Source: Flammeovirgaceae bacterium (lineage in GTDB: Bacteria > Bacteroidota > Bacteroidia > Cytophagales > Cyclobacteriaceae). From it: DNA of 64,000 nt. The translations under genes and the position numbers were made by a program. This document shows, piece by piece, positions 45,420-54,895 of the stretch. Positions within the stretch are counted from its first letter, which is position 1. The number at the start of each line of letters is the position of its first letter. Below the pieces are notes generated by a model that saw nothing but the letters and a program-made list of their open reading frames with translations, made no database searches and was not told the origin of the DNA. The stretch spans positions 1 to 64,000 of the forward strand of contig JAIYCV010000034.1 of assembly GCA_027487845.1 (NCBI GenBank), written 5' to 3'.

Positions 45420-45482
45420 TTGAATTCAGAGTTTACAGATTTCAAATTCAAAATTAGGAATCTGAAATTTGCAGTGTGTAAT
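45420..45482. repeat. Seven-bp periodic intergenic array, locus 4a
   Basis: Nine plus-strand heptamers: TGAATTC, AGAGTTT, ACAGATT, TCAAATT, CAAAATT, AGGAATC, TGAAATT, TGCAGTG, TGTAATC. The identity between units is loose (A at position 3-4, TT at the end). It begins 7 nt upstream of the tmRNA 5' end. Confidence 0.55.
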
Positions 45483-45563
45483 CTTTTGGACAAAAGTAAG
45501 TGAAAAAAAGTTCACCTGTTAATTCAACGTTTGAAGATCTGACACCTTCAGCTCGTTCAATTC

Positions 45564-45619
45564 AGGTTGAACCAATTTCTAACGCCTTGAATTTTGAATC
45601 TGGAACGTTGAATTAACTG
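45564..45619. repeat. Seven-bp periodic intergenic array, locus 4b
   Basis: Heptamers AGGTTGA, ACCAATT, TCTAACG, CCTTGAA, TTTTGAA, TCTGGAA, CGTTGAA, TTAACTG. The four ending in GAA (45585-45612) are the clearest. It lies directly after the DUF4249 gene stop. Confidence 0.6.
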
Positions 45620-45624
45620 GAGTA

Positions 45625-46560
45625 CTACTTCTCCTTATACCTCTTACCCAAAGAAGAAACGGCAGCAACATTAAAGAAACCAACTGCTTTTGAACCGGTT
45701 GGATTGGCATTAGTAATGTTAGTTGAAACGTTAGAAAGTGGTCTAGAAAACAATTCGGAAAATCCTCCTGGTCTATCTGTTTGAAGTGTAAGTTGATTGA
45801 AATAGTTAAAGGATTCATACGTGATGGAATGGATCTGCACGTTGATAGAGTCGTTGTCAGAGAAAGGCGAAAGGTTTCCTGTGGCACCTGCCGAAGTGTC
45901 TTCATCCCGTGAATTTATCCCTCTTCGAATAGGGGTAATAAAAACCACCCCGTCAGTCTGTCCACCGGGCGAGAAACCGGCATCATAAGCAAAATTAATT
46001 TCGGCTGGCTTGTTCAGAAGTACGCCATTCTTAAATGCTTTTATCCAATAGGCGTCCCCGACTCCTAGCGGGTCTGTTGCCCAAAACTCTCCTCTGGTTA
46101 CTAGTTTTGTTCCACCCGTTTCCTTTTCAGTTTTGAAGGTAATACTGTCAATTGCGGGTACTCTTCCCATTCGGGAAATCGACTTGAACGTTTCGCCCTT
46201 GTAGACTATGGTTAGCGTGTAACTATTGCCAATCTTTCCAAACGTTTCATTCCCAGCGGGCTTCCAATTGTAGTTCCCTGGCGCTTTGTCGTTTTCTTTA
46301 AAAGAAAAAATTCTCCCTTGGTTGTCAGTAATTGTAACGCTAGCGCCAGAAACGCCTGTTGGCAATACATTCTCAAGGTAAGGCTGTGTTAGCGTGAGCA
46401 CAATGGTTTGCTCTCCTGCCAGATTGTTGATCCATGCGTCCACTACCAGAATTGGATTTACCTTTTCGAGGGAGGGGTTTATCTTGTCTTCGCACGCGAC
46501 AAAAACAACAGCGCAAGCGAAAATTAAAAGTGCGGTCAACCCTTTATAGTTAGCGTTCAT
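45625..46560 (-). CDS. DUF4249 lipoprotein
   Basis: A 311-residue lipoprotein (ATG at 46560, signal NYKGLTALLIFACAVVFVAC) of the DUF4249 family, recognised by KVNPILVVDAWINNLAGEQTIVLTLTQPYLE and the GNYNWKP region. These proteins are found beside TonB-dependent receptors in Bacteroidota and are thought to act with them at the cell surface; no biochemical role is known. It is 2 bp downstream of the receptor gene on the same strand. Confidence 0.9.
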   Translation of the reverse strand: MNANYKGLTALLIFACAVVFVACEDKINPSLEKVNPILVVDAWINNLAGEQTIVLTLTQPYLENVLPTGVSGASVTITDNQGRIFSFKENDKAPGNYNWKPAGNETFGKIGNSYTLTIVYKGETFKSISRMGRVPAIDSITFKTEKETGGTKLVTRGEFWATDPLGVGDAYWIKAFKNGVLLNKPAEINFAYDAGFSPGGQTDGVVFITPIRRGINSRDEDTSAGATGNLSPFSDNDSINVQIHSITYESFNYFNQLTLQTDRPGGFSELFSRPLSNVSTNITNANPTGSKAVGFFNVAAVSSLGKRYKEK

Positions 46561-46562
46561 AA

Positions 46563-48953
46563 TCAAAATTTAAAATTGTAAGAAATAGAAGGAATTACGG
46601 TGCCCACAATTGCCAATTGGGTGGCTTGCGATTGTAACGCTTGCCCAGTAGGAAAACGGGCGTCTGTCTGCGAAAAATAAATGGAGAACGGGTTTTTTCG
46701 AGCATATAAATTATAGAGGCCAAATACCCAGTAATCCGTATTCCTTCGTACACTTCCGTCTCGATGCGTCTTTCGGCCTTCAAAACGGAATGAAATATCC
46801 AATCGGTGATAATCGGGCAAGTGAACATTGTTCCTTGACTCCTGTGCATTGTATGGGATCAAAACACCTTGAACTACGTAGCGAGAAGTTGGGAAAGTAG
46901 TAGGTGTACCCGATGTAAACACGAAGTTTCCTGATACAGACCAACGCTTATTTATATCGTAGAAGCCGGCAATTTTTAAATTGTGTGTTTGATTGTAACG
47001 AGTTTCATACCATTCTCCTCTATTGATACCATCTGTTTTCAATTCAGACCTGCCCAACGTGTAACTTACCCACCCGGTAAATCTGCCTGTCTTTTTTTGA
47101 ATATAGGCTTCTAACCCATACGCTCTTCCTTTTCCAACCAATAAATCGCCTTCTAAAAACCGATTAATTAAGAGATCCGCTCCATCAATGTAATCGATTT
47201 GATTTCTCGTATATCGCAGATAACCTTCTAACGAAAACTCATATTTCTTCTCATCACCGATTTCTTTAAAATATCCCAAGGTAAATTGGTCTGCCGTCTG
47301 AGGTTTGATGTTATTGGACGTAGGAGTCCAAACATCTAACGGATTGCTTGCTGTGGTGTTTGATATCAAATGAAGGTATTGGGCCATGCGATTGTAGCTC
47401 CCTTTTACTGAGCTGGAAGGGGAAGCCTGAACTTTGAAAGACAAGCGAGGTTCTAAATTGCTATACTGCGCAATGGCTTCACCATCACCGTATTTCTTCG
47501 AACCAATTACGGATCTTCTAATACCGGGAATAGTATCATTATAAGTGTACGCGGTGCCAGGCCCTAGGTATTGAAAATGTGAAAATCGTAACCCATAATC
47601 GATGGAAAGTAAGTCGGAAATTTTTTGACTGTTCCCAACGTGAACGGCTGTTTCCAAGTTATACTTCCGTTCGATACTAAGATCAACGGCTTGTCCATTC
47701 GTAACGCCCACGGCATTTGCAGGCTCGAAGGAGTAGTAGGTAACGTCAGCGCCAAAATTTAATTCATTGTTGCTATTAATGTAATAAGTGAACTGTGGTT
47801 TCGCGATAAAGTTAGAGATCGATGAATTCCACCGGAAGCTATTGCGATCATCGTTTCCAAAAGCCAAATTATAATCGTATTGACTGTAGACCAGAGTTAA
47901 ATTTGAGAAAAGACGTTCGTTGAACAAATGATTCCAACGCAGTGTGCCCGTTTGGTTTCCCCAATCAAAGCCTTGCACTTTGTCAAACTTAAATATATCG
48001 CGACCAAAATAACCACTTAAAAATACTTTGTTCTTTCGGTTGATATTGTAGTTGGCTTTTAAAGTGAGGTCATAAAAGTTAAGCGCCCCACCATCCTTTA
48101 AAAATTGCAATGTTGGTCTGGCTAAAATATCGATATAAGACCTGCGCAAGGCTACAATGAACGATGCCTTGTCTTTCACAATGGGCGCTTCAATAGCTAG
48201 TCGGCTAAAAATGGTGCCGATACCTCCATTCGCTTCAAATTTTTTACTGTTTCCTTCTTTCATGCGCACGTCCAAAATGGATGCTATCCTTCCCCCATAG
48301 CGCGCGGGCACTGCGCCTTTATACAACTTTACATCTTTCACCGCATCTGGATTAAACACAGAAAAGAAGCCGAACAAATGCGAGGAGTTATAAACGGGGG
48401 CTTCATCTAGTAGCACTAAATTTTGGCCAACACCACCGCCACGCACGTTAAAACCAGCCGCGCCTTCGCCTACCGTGCTTACACCGGGCAATAAGAGCAG
48501 GCTTCGTATTACATCTACCTCACCTAGCAGGGTGGGTATTTTGGTGATGGTTTTTATATCCAGTTTATTGGTACTCATTTCCGTGTTGCGCACCGTGGGC
48601 TGGTCTTCAGTATCTTCAACTACCACTTCTTCTAACTGAGTGCTTTCTGGGGCAAGTTCAACATTGATTTGTTGGTTTTTATCCAGCGCAAAAGGGCGGG
48701 AAACAGACAAATATCCAAGATACGTTACCCCCAACGTATAATTGCCAGGGGGCAGGGTGATGGAATAGAATCCGTACTCATTGGTAAGCGCACCGTTGTT
48801 GATCTCTTTCACGTAAACGGACGCGCCAATCAGCGCCTCACCGTTGGAGGCATCTTTTATGTATCCATTAACGGTAAATTTTTCTAGGTTTTGGCTAAAG
48901 GCAGACGGAGCACAAAAAATAAAAGTGAAAACTAACAGTTTAAAAAACTTCAT
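46563..48953 (-). CDS. TonB-dependent receptor paired with DUF4249
   Basis: A 796-residue outer-membrane receptor. A signal peptide (MKFFKLLVFTFIFCAPSAFS) is followed by a carboxypeptidase-regulatory-like domain (residues about 25-105), the plug with the GVSTVGEGAAGFNVRGGGVGQNLVLLDEAPVYNSSHLFGFFSVFNPDAV segment, and a beta-barrel ending in PSISYNFKF. The substrate is unknown. The pair with DUF4249 is a repeated Bacteroidota arrangement distinct from SusC/SusD. A region of about 150 bp without genes separates it from the glycosyltransferase operon. Confidence 0.93.
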   Translation of the reverse strand: MKFFKLLVFTFIFCAPSAFSQNLEKFTVNGYIKDASNGEALIGASVYVKEINNGALTNEYGFYSITLPPGNYTLGVTYLGYLSVSRPFALDKNQQINVELAPESTQLEEVVVEDTEDQPTVRNTEMSTNKLDIKTITKIPTLLGEVDVIRSLLLLPGVSTVGEGAAGFNVRGGGVGQNLVLLDEAPVYNSSHLFGFFSVFNPDAVKDVKLYKGAVPARYGGRIASILDVRMKEGNSKKFEANGGIGTIFSRLAIEAPIVKDKASFIVALRRSYIDILARPTLQFLKDGGALNFYDLTLKANYNINRKNKVFLSGYFGRDIFKFDKVQGFDWGNQTGTLRWNHLFNERLFSNLTLVYSQYDYNLAFGNDDRNSFRWNSSISNFIAKPQFTYYINSNNELNFGADVTYYSFEPANAVGVTNGQAVDLSIERKYNLETAVHVGNSQKISDLLSIDYGLRFSHFQYLGPGTAYTYNDTIPGIRRSVIGSKKYGDGEAIAQYSNLEPRLSFKVQASPSSSVKGSYNRMAQYLHLISNTTASNPLDVWTPTSNNIKPQTADQFTLGYFKEIGDEKKYEFSLEGYLRYTRNQIDYIDGADLLINRFLEGDLLVGKGRAYGLEAYIQKKTGRFTGWVSYTLGRSELKTDGINRGEWYETRYNQTHNLKIAGFYDINKRWSVSGNFVFTSGTPTTFPTSRYVVQGVLIPYNAQESRNNVHLPDYHRLDISFRFEGRKTHRDGSVRRNTDYWVFGLYNLYARKNPFSIYFSQTDARFPTGQALQSQATQLAIVGTVIPSISYNFKF

Positions 48954-49105
48954 TTTAATAGTTTAGTATTTTGATCAATAACAAGACAACTGAAAAGCAT
49001 TTCACCCTTTCCAAATTTAGCACGAAGGTATATCGTTTAAAAAGGAAAAATGTTACATACGAAGACAACAATCTTTCAGGATTTAGGTACTAGAAGTAAA
49101 GACGA

Positions 49106-50086
49106 TTATGAATTGGATTTATTGCCCGTCAAACCTACTTCATCAATAACCAAATAATCACGTTTAGAAACCGATTGCGTGGCAATCATCTCAGCTAAAA
49201 ATCCCGTAAGGAAGAGTTGAGTGCCAATTACCACTGCCACCAAGGCTAAATAAAATAATGGCTGATCGGTAATATCCCGCTTAAGCGGAATTTTAGAAAT
49301 AAACAGGGAATCCATTTTATCCCAAAATAACTTTAGGGTGAATATTGTCCCAAGAAAAAATGAAATCAGCCCCATGGTGCCAAAAAAATGCATGGGCTTG
49401 CGCCTGAATTTTCCCACGAACGTAATGGAAAGTAAATCGAGAAAGCCGCTAAAAAGGCGCTGCCAACCAAACTTGCTGAACCCATATTTGCGCTCACGAT
49501 GCTCTACCACTTTTTCGGTGATTTTGGTGAAGCCCGCCCACTTAGCAATAACGGGTATGTACCGGTGCATATCGCCATGAATGGTAATATTCTTAGTTAC
49601 GATATAATCATAGGCTTTCAAACCGCAATTGAAATCGTGTATGTAAATGCCCGATATGCGCTGAACAACCCAATTAAAAAATTTTGAGGGGAGTGTTTTG
49701 GAAATCGGATCGTGTCGCTTCTTCTTCCAGCCTGAAACGATCTGATACCCCTGCTGTGCAATCATGGCGTAAAGTGCTGGAATTTCATCTGGGCTATCTT
49801 GCAAGTCTGCATCCATGGTAATTACCACGTTGCCATGCGCCTTTCTAAAGCCTGTTTGCAAGGCGGCAGCTTTCCCAAAATTTCTATTAAACTTTATTCC
49901 CTTAAATACCGGATTGGCTTCGCTTATTTTTTTTATTTGGTGCCACGTGCCATCGGTGCTGCCATCGTCAACAAAGATAACTTCATAAGAAAAGCCGTGT
50001 GCGGTCATCACACGGCTTATCCACTGACACAGTTCCGGTATTGATTCTTCTTCGTCCTTGGCGGGAATGATGAGAGAAATGTCCAT
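49106..50086 (-). CDS. Family 2 glycosyltransferase, DPM1/GtrB-like
   Basis: A 326-residue membrane glycosyltransferase. The GT-A domain has SLIIPAKDEEESIPEL, VDDGSTDGT and the metal-binding MDADLQDSPDE; two C-terminal membrane helices (MHFFGTMGLISFFLGTIFTLKLFW and LFYLALVAVVIGTQLFLTGFLAEM) follow. Relatives transfer a sugar from a nucleotide sugar to undecaprenyl or dolichyl phosphate. It is the last gene of a minus-strand operon with gaps of 5-7 bp. Confidence 0.93.
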   Translation of the reverse strand: MDISLIIPAKDEEESIPELCQWISRVMTAHGFSYEVIFVDDGSTDGTWHQIKKISEANPVFKGIKFNRNFGKAAALQTGFRKAHGNVVITMDADLQDSPDEIPALYAMIAQQGYQIVSGWKKKRHDPISKTLPSKFFNWVVQRISGIYIHDFNCGLKAYDYIVTKNITIHGDMHRYIPVIAKWAGFTKITEKVVEHRERKYGFSKFGWQRLFSGFLDLLSITFVGKFRRKPMHFFGTMGLISFFLGTIFTLKLFWDKMDSLFISKIPLKRDITDQPLFYLALVAVVIGTQLFLTGFLAEMIATQSVSKRDYLVIDEVGLTGNKSNS

Positions 50087-50091
50087 CCAAA

Positions 50092-50649
50092 CTAAATCAT
50101 TTCTTCTGGTTGGTTTCTTCTCACAAAAAGTGAGGTAATTAGACTTAAAACGGCATAGATAATCAACCCAATTCCGTAGGTCTTAATAACCCCAACAGCA
50201 GAATATTGACTTTCTGCACTTTTTCTAATATCCGCTATTGCTTTCTCAATGGCATCTTCCGGAGTGCCAAACCCTTCCAGCATTTTCTGAGTATTTTCAA
50301 TTTGTACATCGGTAAGTTTTGAAGGCAGCTCTTTGTCGATCACGGTATATAGAAGTAAGCTAAAAATTGAAGAAAGCAGGCCAATAACAGCAAGCGTTAC
50401 AAAAGCATGCTGAAAAGCTTTTCCGTAAGGTAGAAAACCACCGATTGACTTGCGGTATGTGATCCCCGAATAAATAACTGCCCCAATCAGAACGGCAATA
50501 ATAAATAATCCAAATTTCCAATTTACCAATGAACCATAGTCCACCACGTAGGCAATAACTGTGAGGAATATGCTAGCGACTCCGAAAATTACGCCCCATC
50601 TAATAGCATTTTGAATTAATGATGGCTTAGGTTCTGTTGTTTCTTCCAT
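50092..50649 (-). CDS. DUF4199 membrane protein, copy 2
   Basis: A 185-residue protein with four membrane segments (NAIRWGVIFGVASIFLTVIAYVV, FGLFIIAVLIGAVIYSGITY, AFVTLAVIGLLSSIFSLLLYTVI, IKTYGIGLIIYAVLSLITSLFV), matching DUF4199, a Bacteroidota family of unknown function often located beside this kind of glycosyltransferase and dihydroorotase-like gene. It follows a second DUF4199 gene by 6 bp. Confidence 0.9.
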   Translation of the reverse strand: MEETTEPKPSLIQNAIRWGVIFGVASIFLTVIAYVVDYGSLVNWKFGLFIIAVLIGAVIYSGITYRKSIGGFLPYGKAFQHAFVTLAVIGLLSSIFSLLLYTVIDKELPSKLTDVQIENTQKMLEGFGTPEDAIEKAIADIRKSAESQYSAVGVIKTYGIGLIIYAVLSLITSLFVRRNQPEEMI

Positions 50650-50655
50650 GATTTT

Positions 50656-51198
50656 TTAAAGTTTTGGTTGACGTCTTAAAATTACTGATATAATGATGCT
50701 AAAAAAAGCACTGATGAGCAAGCCTTGTTTCCAATAAAGTTTTGCCACATCGCTTCCTTTAGTAGCAGAAAGTGTCGCTAAATTACGTTCGTAGGCTTCT
50801 TTTCCTATTTTATCAATTATTTCTTTTGGCGGAAACTTGAGAGCCGCTTCTTGCAGTTGTTGAACATACTGGGTTATAAACGCAGGATCGATGGCCGCCA
50901 CCGTGACCAAAACAGCATAACAAAAGAGTCCCCAGATCAAGGTAAATTCTATCGTTAAAATAAGTCCTTGCCAAAAATGTAGAATACCCCCGAAATAGAA
51001 ATCGCGAAATTCCTTCAGCATAAAGTAAAATAACACTGGAAATAGAATGATGCGGAAATCTAAAAACAACGGAAACAATAGCGGATGTTTGCCCAAGTAG
51101 AAAAGAGACACCACCAACACCATGCAGATAACACCGCAGATGAAGGCATATCGAACAGGTACTCGATACAAAGCAGGAATTTTGTCCCAATTAAGCAT
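50656..51198 (-). CDS. DUF4199 membrane protein, copy 1
   Basis: A 180-residue protein with four membrane segments and the DUF4199 layout, including a soluble amphipathic stretch (QLQEAALKFPPKEIIDKIGKEAYERNLATLSATK) before the last helix. It overlaps the end of the dihydroorotase-like gene by 8 bp. Distant in sequence from the following copy although in the same family, so an old duplication. Function unknown. Confidence 0.88.
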   Translation of the reverse strand: MLNWDKIPALYRVPVRYAFICGVICMVLVVSLFYLGKHPLLFPLFLDFRIILFPVLFYFMLKEFRDFYFGGILHFWQGLILTIEFTLIWGLFCYAVLVTVAAIDPAFITQYVQQLQEAALKFPPKEIIDKIGKEAYERNLATLSATKGSDVAKLYWKQGLLISAFFSIIISVILRRQPKL

Positions 51199-52453
51199 CG
51201 ATCCAGTTTTTTGAGTTGTTAAACGTTGCTACCACTTTACCCTTTAGCTTTTTGCCCAGCCAAGGCGAATTATTTGAACGTGACAAATTCTCCGATGCAG
51301 AAAAAACCCATTCCCTGGTTGGGTCAAACAGGGTGAGGTTTGCTTTCGCATCTACCTCGATCGTGGGTTCTGCCATTTTAAAAAGCTTGCGAGGATTAGT
51401 CGTAACCTTTTCAATCAATTCTTCCATTTCTATGAATCGGCCTAACTGCGCTAGTTGCGAGGCGAAAGTAGGGAAGTTAATGATACCGAAATCAGCCTGG
51501 TCAAATTCAATTTGCTTGCTTTCCTCATCTTGAGGCAAGTGGCCAGAGCAAATAATATCGATAGTGCCATCTTTCAACCCCCTTATCAAAGCATCTTGAT
51601 CAGCTTTTTCCCGCAAAGGAGGGTTTACTTTATAGTGGGTATCAAAATCGTGCAATAAACTATCGTCAAGCAATGGTTGATAACTGATGACTGAACAGGT
51701 AATATACAAGCCCTTCTTTTTTGCTATTCGTATCATATCGACAGTTTTTGCTGTTGATATTTTTGCCACATGCAAGCGCCCCCCCGCATAACTCAATAGT
51801 TCTATGTTTTTGCCTACGGCCACTTCTTCGGCAATGCGGGGCATACCTTTCAACCCAAGCAATGTGCTGTTGATGCCCTCGTGCATCTGTCCGAAAAGAT
51901 TCAAATGCCTGTCTTCTGGCTGGTCAATCAATACGCCATCAAATTTTTGAAGGTATTGAAGCGATTTCAAAAAAATATCGGTATGCCAAATGGATTTCAG
52001 GCCATCCGTAAAGCCAATGGCACCCGCTTCGTTCAGGTCTATCATTTCGGTAAGTTCCTCGCCTTTGTTGTTTTTGGTGACAGACGCCAATGCGTGAATT
52101 TGAACGAGTCTACTAGTATTGTTTTGAATGATGTAGCTCACCTCATTCTTTGACTGAACTGAGGGGCTCGTATTGGGCAGCACAGCCACTTCGGTGAAAC
52201 CTCCGGCTGCTGCTGCCTTTGCTAGTGAATGTAAATCTTCTTTATGCTCGAGACCCGGATCGCCCACAAAAGCTCCTACGTCAAACCAGCCTGTTGAAAG
52301 CACCATTCCTTCTGCCAAAATCGTTTTGTCGGCCGAGAAATTCTTATCACCTATTTCTACAATTTTTCCGTTTTGGATCACCACATTTTTTACCTGCTTG
52401 TGAAAACTTGATCGTTTATCAATTATCTCAACGGACTTAATAAGTATTCTCAT
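51191..52453 (-). CDS. Dihydroorotase-like protein lacking the metal site
   Basis: A 420-residue amidohydrolase-fold protein aligned by eye to type I dihydroorotases (GWFDVGAFVGDPGLEHKEDLHSLAKAAAAGGFTEVAVLPNTSP; KVNPPLREKADQDALIRGLKDGTIDIICSGHLPQ). The metal-binding residues are missing: the HxH pair is replaced by Gly60 and Phe62, the HCED histidine is gone (LIDQPED), the AHVST histidine is Lys (VAKIST), and TDHAPH is SGHLPQ. It should therefore have no dihydroorotase activity. Similar inactive PyrC' proteins act as structural partners of aspartate carbamoyltransferase in some bacteria. Here it is in an envelope-gene operon. Confidence 0.9.
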   Translation of the reverse strand: MRILIKSVEIIDKRSSFHKQVKNVVIQNGKIVEIGDKNFSADKTILAEGMVLSTGWFDVGAFVGDPGLEHKEDLHSLAKAAAAGGFTEVAVLPNTSPSVQSKNEVSYIIQNNTSRLVQIHALASVTKNNKGEELTEMIDLNEAGAIGFTDGLKSIWHTDIFLKSLQYLQKFDGVLIDQPEDRHLNLFGQMHEGINSTLLGLKGMPRIAEEVAVGKNIELLSYAGGRLHVAKISTAKTVDMIRIAKKKGLYITCSVISYQPLLDDSLLHDFDTHYKVNPPLREKADQDALIRGLKDGTIDIICSGHLPQDEESKQIEFDQADFGIINFPTFASQLAQLGRFIEMEELIEKVTTNPRKLFKMAEPTIEVDAKANLTLFDPTREWVFSASENLSRSNNSPWLGKKLKGKVVATFNNSKNWIDA

Positions 52454-52459
52454 ACGCGC

Positions 52460-54439
52460 TTATTTCAAAAATCGAATTAATAAAACCTCTGTCAGCAGAA
52501 AAAGTAAGGCTATAACAAGTGCTTGTTTCCATAAACTAACACCCAAATATCTCTCCTTTATTTCGGTACCAAAAGCAGCAGCATCACGTGCTTTAAAGAG
52601 GGAAATATTTTTTCCGCCCCCCAAGTTGGCTTTCATTTCTTCGCCATCAAGTTGATTTAAAAGAGATTCCTTCTTCGATAGATTCAAGCCTAATAGATCG
52701 AGTGTGTCGTCCTTTAAAGTAACATAATAGAATCCTTGGCTGATCAGATGCCTTGGCAACTCGAGCAACACGTTATCACCATTTCTCCTTTGGGTGGGCA
52801 TAATCTCTTGATTACCCAGCATTTTAACTTGACCTTCAGAAGAAAGGCTGTCGCCTCTGATGGCAACAAAGCTATCGTCCAACGAATAATAGAGTTGGTG
52901 ATTATCACTCTTTCCGGATGCTGCCAACCGATACATAATGGGCACAAACAAAGCATGGTTGTTAAAATCGGTAAAGTCTTTCTCGAGAGGAGACGCAAAC
53001 AGAATGGTATTGCCAATTTTGGAAAGAAAGGGTTGGCCATCCTTGAGCTTCAACAATGCTGATCGGTCGATGCCCCAATCCATCAGTTTCTTCCCCATTG
53101 GCATTGCCAGCGCACTTGTTTTATCTTCAACAATGTTGTTAAAAAATGGATTTTGAAAATCGGGTCTCTCCATTTCAAGCGACTCGGATTTCAGAACCAG
53201 CGACAACGGACTTTTGGTCAAAAATTGGTACGAAGAAACGGCAGGCTTTGGCGAAGGAATCAATAAAACTAATCCCCCCGCCTGTTGATACTGTTTGAGA
53301 GTTGATTGGAAGGCGGCATCGATCGAATTTAGCTGGTTTACCACAATCAAATCTGCCTCTTTAATTACGCTATAGTTTATGTTCGAAGCTGAAAAACGTT
53401 GCACCGCAAATAGCTCTTTATTGCCAAAAACAGCCTCCACAGCCGAGGTGCCTTTTCCCTCTTTGATCTCGGCTACCTTAATTCTTTCCGTAAAATTCAG
53501 TGCGAACAAAAATTCATTATCAAAACTTACGGGAAAATCGTTGATCGCAAACTTGGCTTCGTTAAGCTTTTTCAAACCCGCTGGCAAGTTGAAACTGGCT
53601 GATGCTTCGCCATTGGGTTCAAAGCTAACCGTGGTAGTTGCAGATTGACTTCCATTGATAATCAGCTTTACCACCACATCTTCCCTTTTGGCGGTACCAT
53701 TGTTTTGGAGCTTAGCGGTAAGGGTACTTTTTTCGCCACTAATTGCAAACGGATTATCGCGAAAAACCGAATCAACAAAAATATTCGAAGTTGACTTTTC
53801 ATATTGAATCGGGATCAGGTGCCATTGGTTAGAAGAATCCAAAGCCGTTAACTTGCCCAGTGTTGATTGCTGAAAATCAGAAATCCAAAAGACGTCCAAT
53901 GACAAATTATCCAGAGCCATCCTAGCCTTTACTTCTTCAAAAGACCTTGCCACAGATGAAAGCCTCAATTGCGAGAGCAAATTTTCAATTTCGGATTTCG
54001 TTTTAAAGGTGTTGGAGAAGGGGGCAAAATCGTTGGTTATGAGTTTAAACCGAGCCTCGAGAGGAAAAACGTTGATAATCTCTCTCAATCGTGCTATTCC
54101 ATCGTCTAATCCGCGCGTTTTTTCGGCTACTCTGCTCGACATACTTTGCGAGTTATCCAAGTAAATAATAACATTATGGCCAGCAGTTTTTTGTTCCTTG
54201 GCGGGAAAAAAAGGCTGCGCAAAAGCAACCACCAGAAAGAAAAGGAATAACAGCCTACAAGCAAGCACTAACCAGTGCTTGAGCCTTCGCTGCTGTGTCG
54301 TCTCCTGTTTTATTTGTTTCAGAAGTCGGTTATTAGAAAAATAAACCTTTTTGGATTTTCTAAAATCAAAAAGGTGGATAACAACAGGTATCGAAAGAAC
54401 CGAAAGTGCCCATAGAAAAGAAGGAAACGCAAAACTCAT
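52460..54439 (-). CDS. BatA-domain membrane protein with vWA-like domain
   Basis: A 659-residue inner-membrane protein. The N-terminus (SFLWALSVLSIPVVIHLFDFRKSKKVYFSN..., HWLVLACRLLFLFFLVVAFAQPFF) is the BatA/aerotolerance N-terminal domain with two helices. A von Willebrand A-type domain follows (VIIYLDNSQSMSSR, MIDAS-like DxSxS). A long periplasmic/cytosolic beta-rich region and a last helix (LWKQALVIALLFLLTEVLLIRFLK) end the protein. First gene of the operon running to the glycosyltransferase; the next gene starts 6 bp on. The ATG at 54439 is preferred. Confidence 0.9.
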   Translation of the reverse strand: MSFAFPSFLWALSVLSIPVVIHLFDFRKSKKVYFSNNRLLKQIKQETTQQRRLKHWLVLACRLLFLFFLVVAFAQPFFPAKEQKTAGHNVIIYLDNSQSMSSRVAEKTRGLDDGIARLREIINVFPLEARFKLITNDFAPFSNTFKTKSEIENLLSQLRLSSVARSFEEVKARMALDNLSLDVFWISDFQQSTLGKLTALDSSNQWHLIPIQYEKSTSNIFVDSVFRDNPFAISGEKSTLTAKLQNNGTAKREDVVVKLIINGSQSATTTVSFEPNGEASASFNLPAGLKKLNEAKFAINDFPVSFDNEFLFALNFTERIKVAEIKEGKGTSAVEAVFGNKELFAVQRFSASNINYSVIKEADLIVVNQLNSIDAAFQSTLKQYQQAGGLVLLIPSPKPAVSSYQFLTKSPLSLVLKSESLEMERPDFQNPFFNNIVEDKTSALAMPMGKKLMDWGIDRSALLKLKDGQPFLSKIGNTILFASPLEKDFTDFNNHALFVPIMYRLAASGKSDNHQLYYSLDDSFVAIRGDSLSSEGQVKMLGNQEIMPTQRRNGDNVLLELPRHLISQGFYYVTLKDDTLDLLGLNLSKKESLLNQLDGEEMKANLGGGKNISLFKARDAAAFGTEIKERYLGVSLWKQALVIALLFLLTEVLLIRFLK

Positions 54440-54496
54440 GGGCAACAAAGCTAGTAAAAAGTAAGCGTGATAGACGGGCTAACGAGTCAATAAAAA

Positions 54497-54522
54497 AAGA
54501 GTCCGATTTAAATCGGACTCTT
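54497..54522 (-). terminator. Terminator after ssb
   Basis: A perfect 26-bp dyad (arms AAGAGTCCGATTT and AAATCGGACTCTT; as a hairpin about 11 bp with a small loop) followed on the minus strand by TTTTTTTATTG. It closes the ssb gene before the BatA operon. Confidence 0.88.
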
Positions 54523-54556
54523 AGTTGGCATTTTACCTACCCTTAGCGATCGACCC

Positions 54557-54895
54557 TCATTGCTGTTTTCCACCAAACATGACCAAATCATTTACAGCAA
54601 TTTCAGTGATAAACTTCTTTTCGCCCTTGTCGGTCTCATAATTCCGATGTACTAATTTTCCCTCAATGGCTACCTCCTGCCCTTTTTTAAGGAATTTTTC
54701 TGCCACATCGGCCAGTGCACCCCAAATCACAATATTGTGCCATTGTGTGTCCTGAACGCTTTCACCTTTCTGATTTTTATAAGATTCTGTAGTGGCCAAA
54801 GAAAACGTAGCTTTTTTGTTTTTACTGAAAGTTTTTACCTCAGGATCCTTGCCCAGACGACCAATTAATTGAACGGAATTGCGTAAGCTTTTCAT
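54557..54895 (-). CDS. ssb: Single-stranded DNA-binding protein (short form)
   Basis: A 112-residue OB-fold SSB: MKSLRNSVQLIGRLGKDPEVKTFSKNKKATFSLAT...WHNIVIWGALADVAEKFLKKGQEVAIEGKLVHRNYE. It has the ssDNA-binding core only. The usual acidic C-terminal tail (DDDIPF-type) is missing; the protein ends LVMFGGKQQ. Short SSBs of this kind are common extra copies in Bacteroidota, so a full-length SSB is probably encoded elsewhere. It runs divergently from the zinc-finger/HNH pair and ends at a strong hairpin. Confidence 0.93.
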   Translation of the reverse strand: MKSLRNSVQLIGRLGKDPEVKTFSKNKKATFSLATTESYKNQKGESVQDTQWHNIVIWGALADVAEKFLKKGQEVAIEGKLVHRNYETDKGEKKFITEIAVNDLVMFGGKQQ

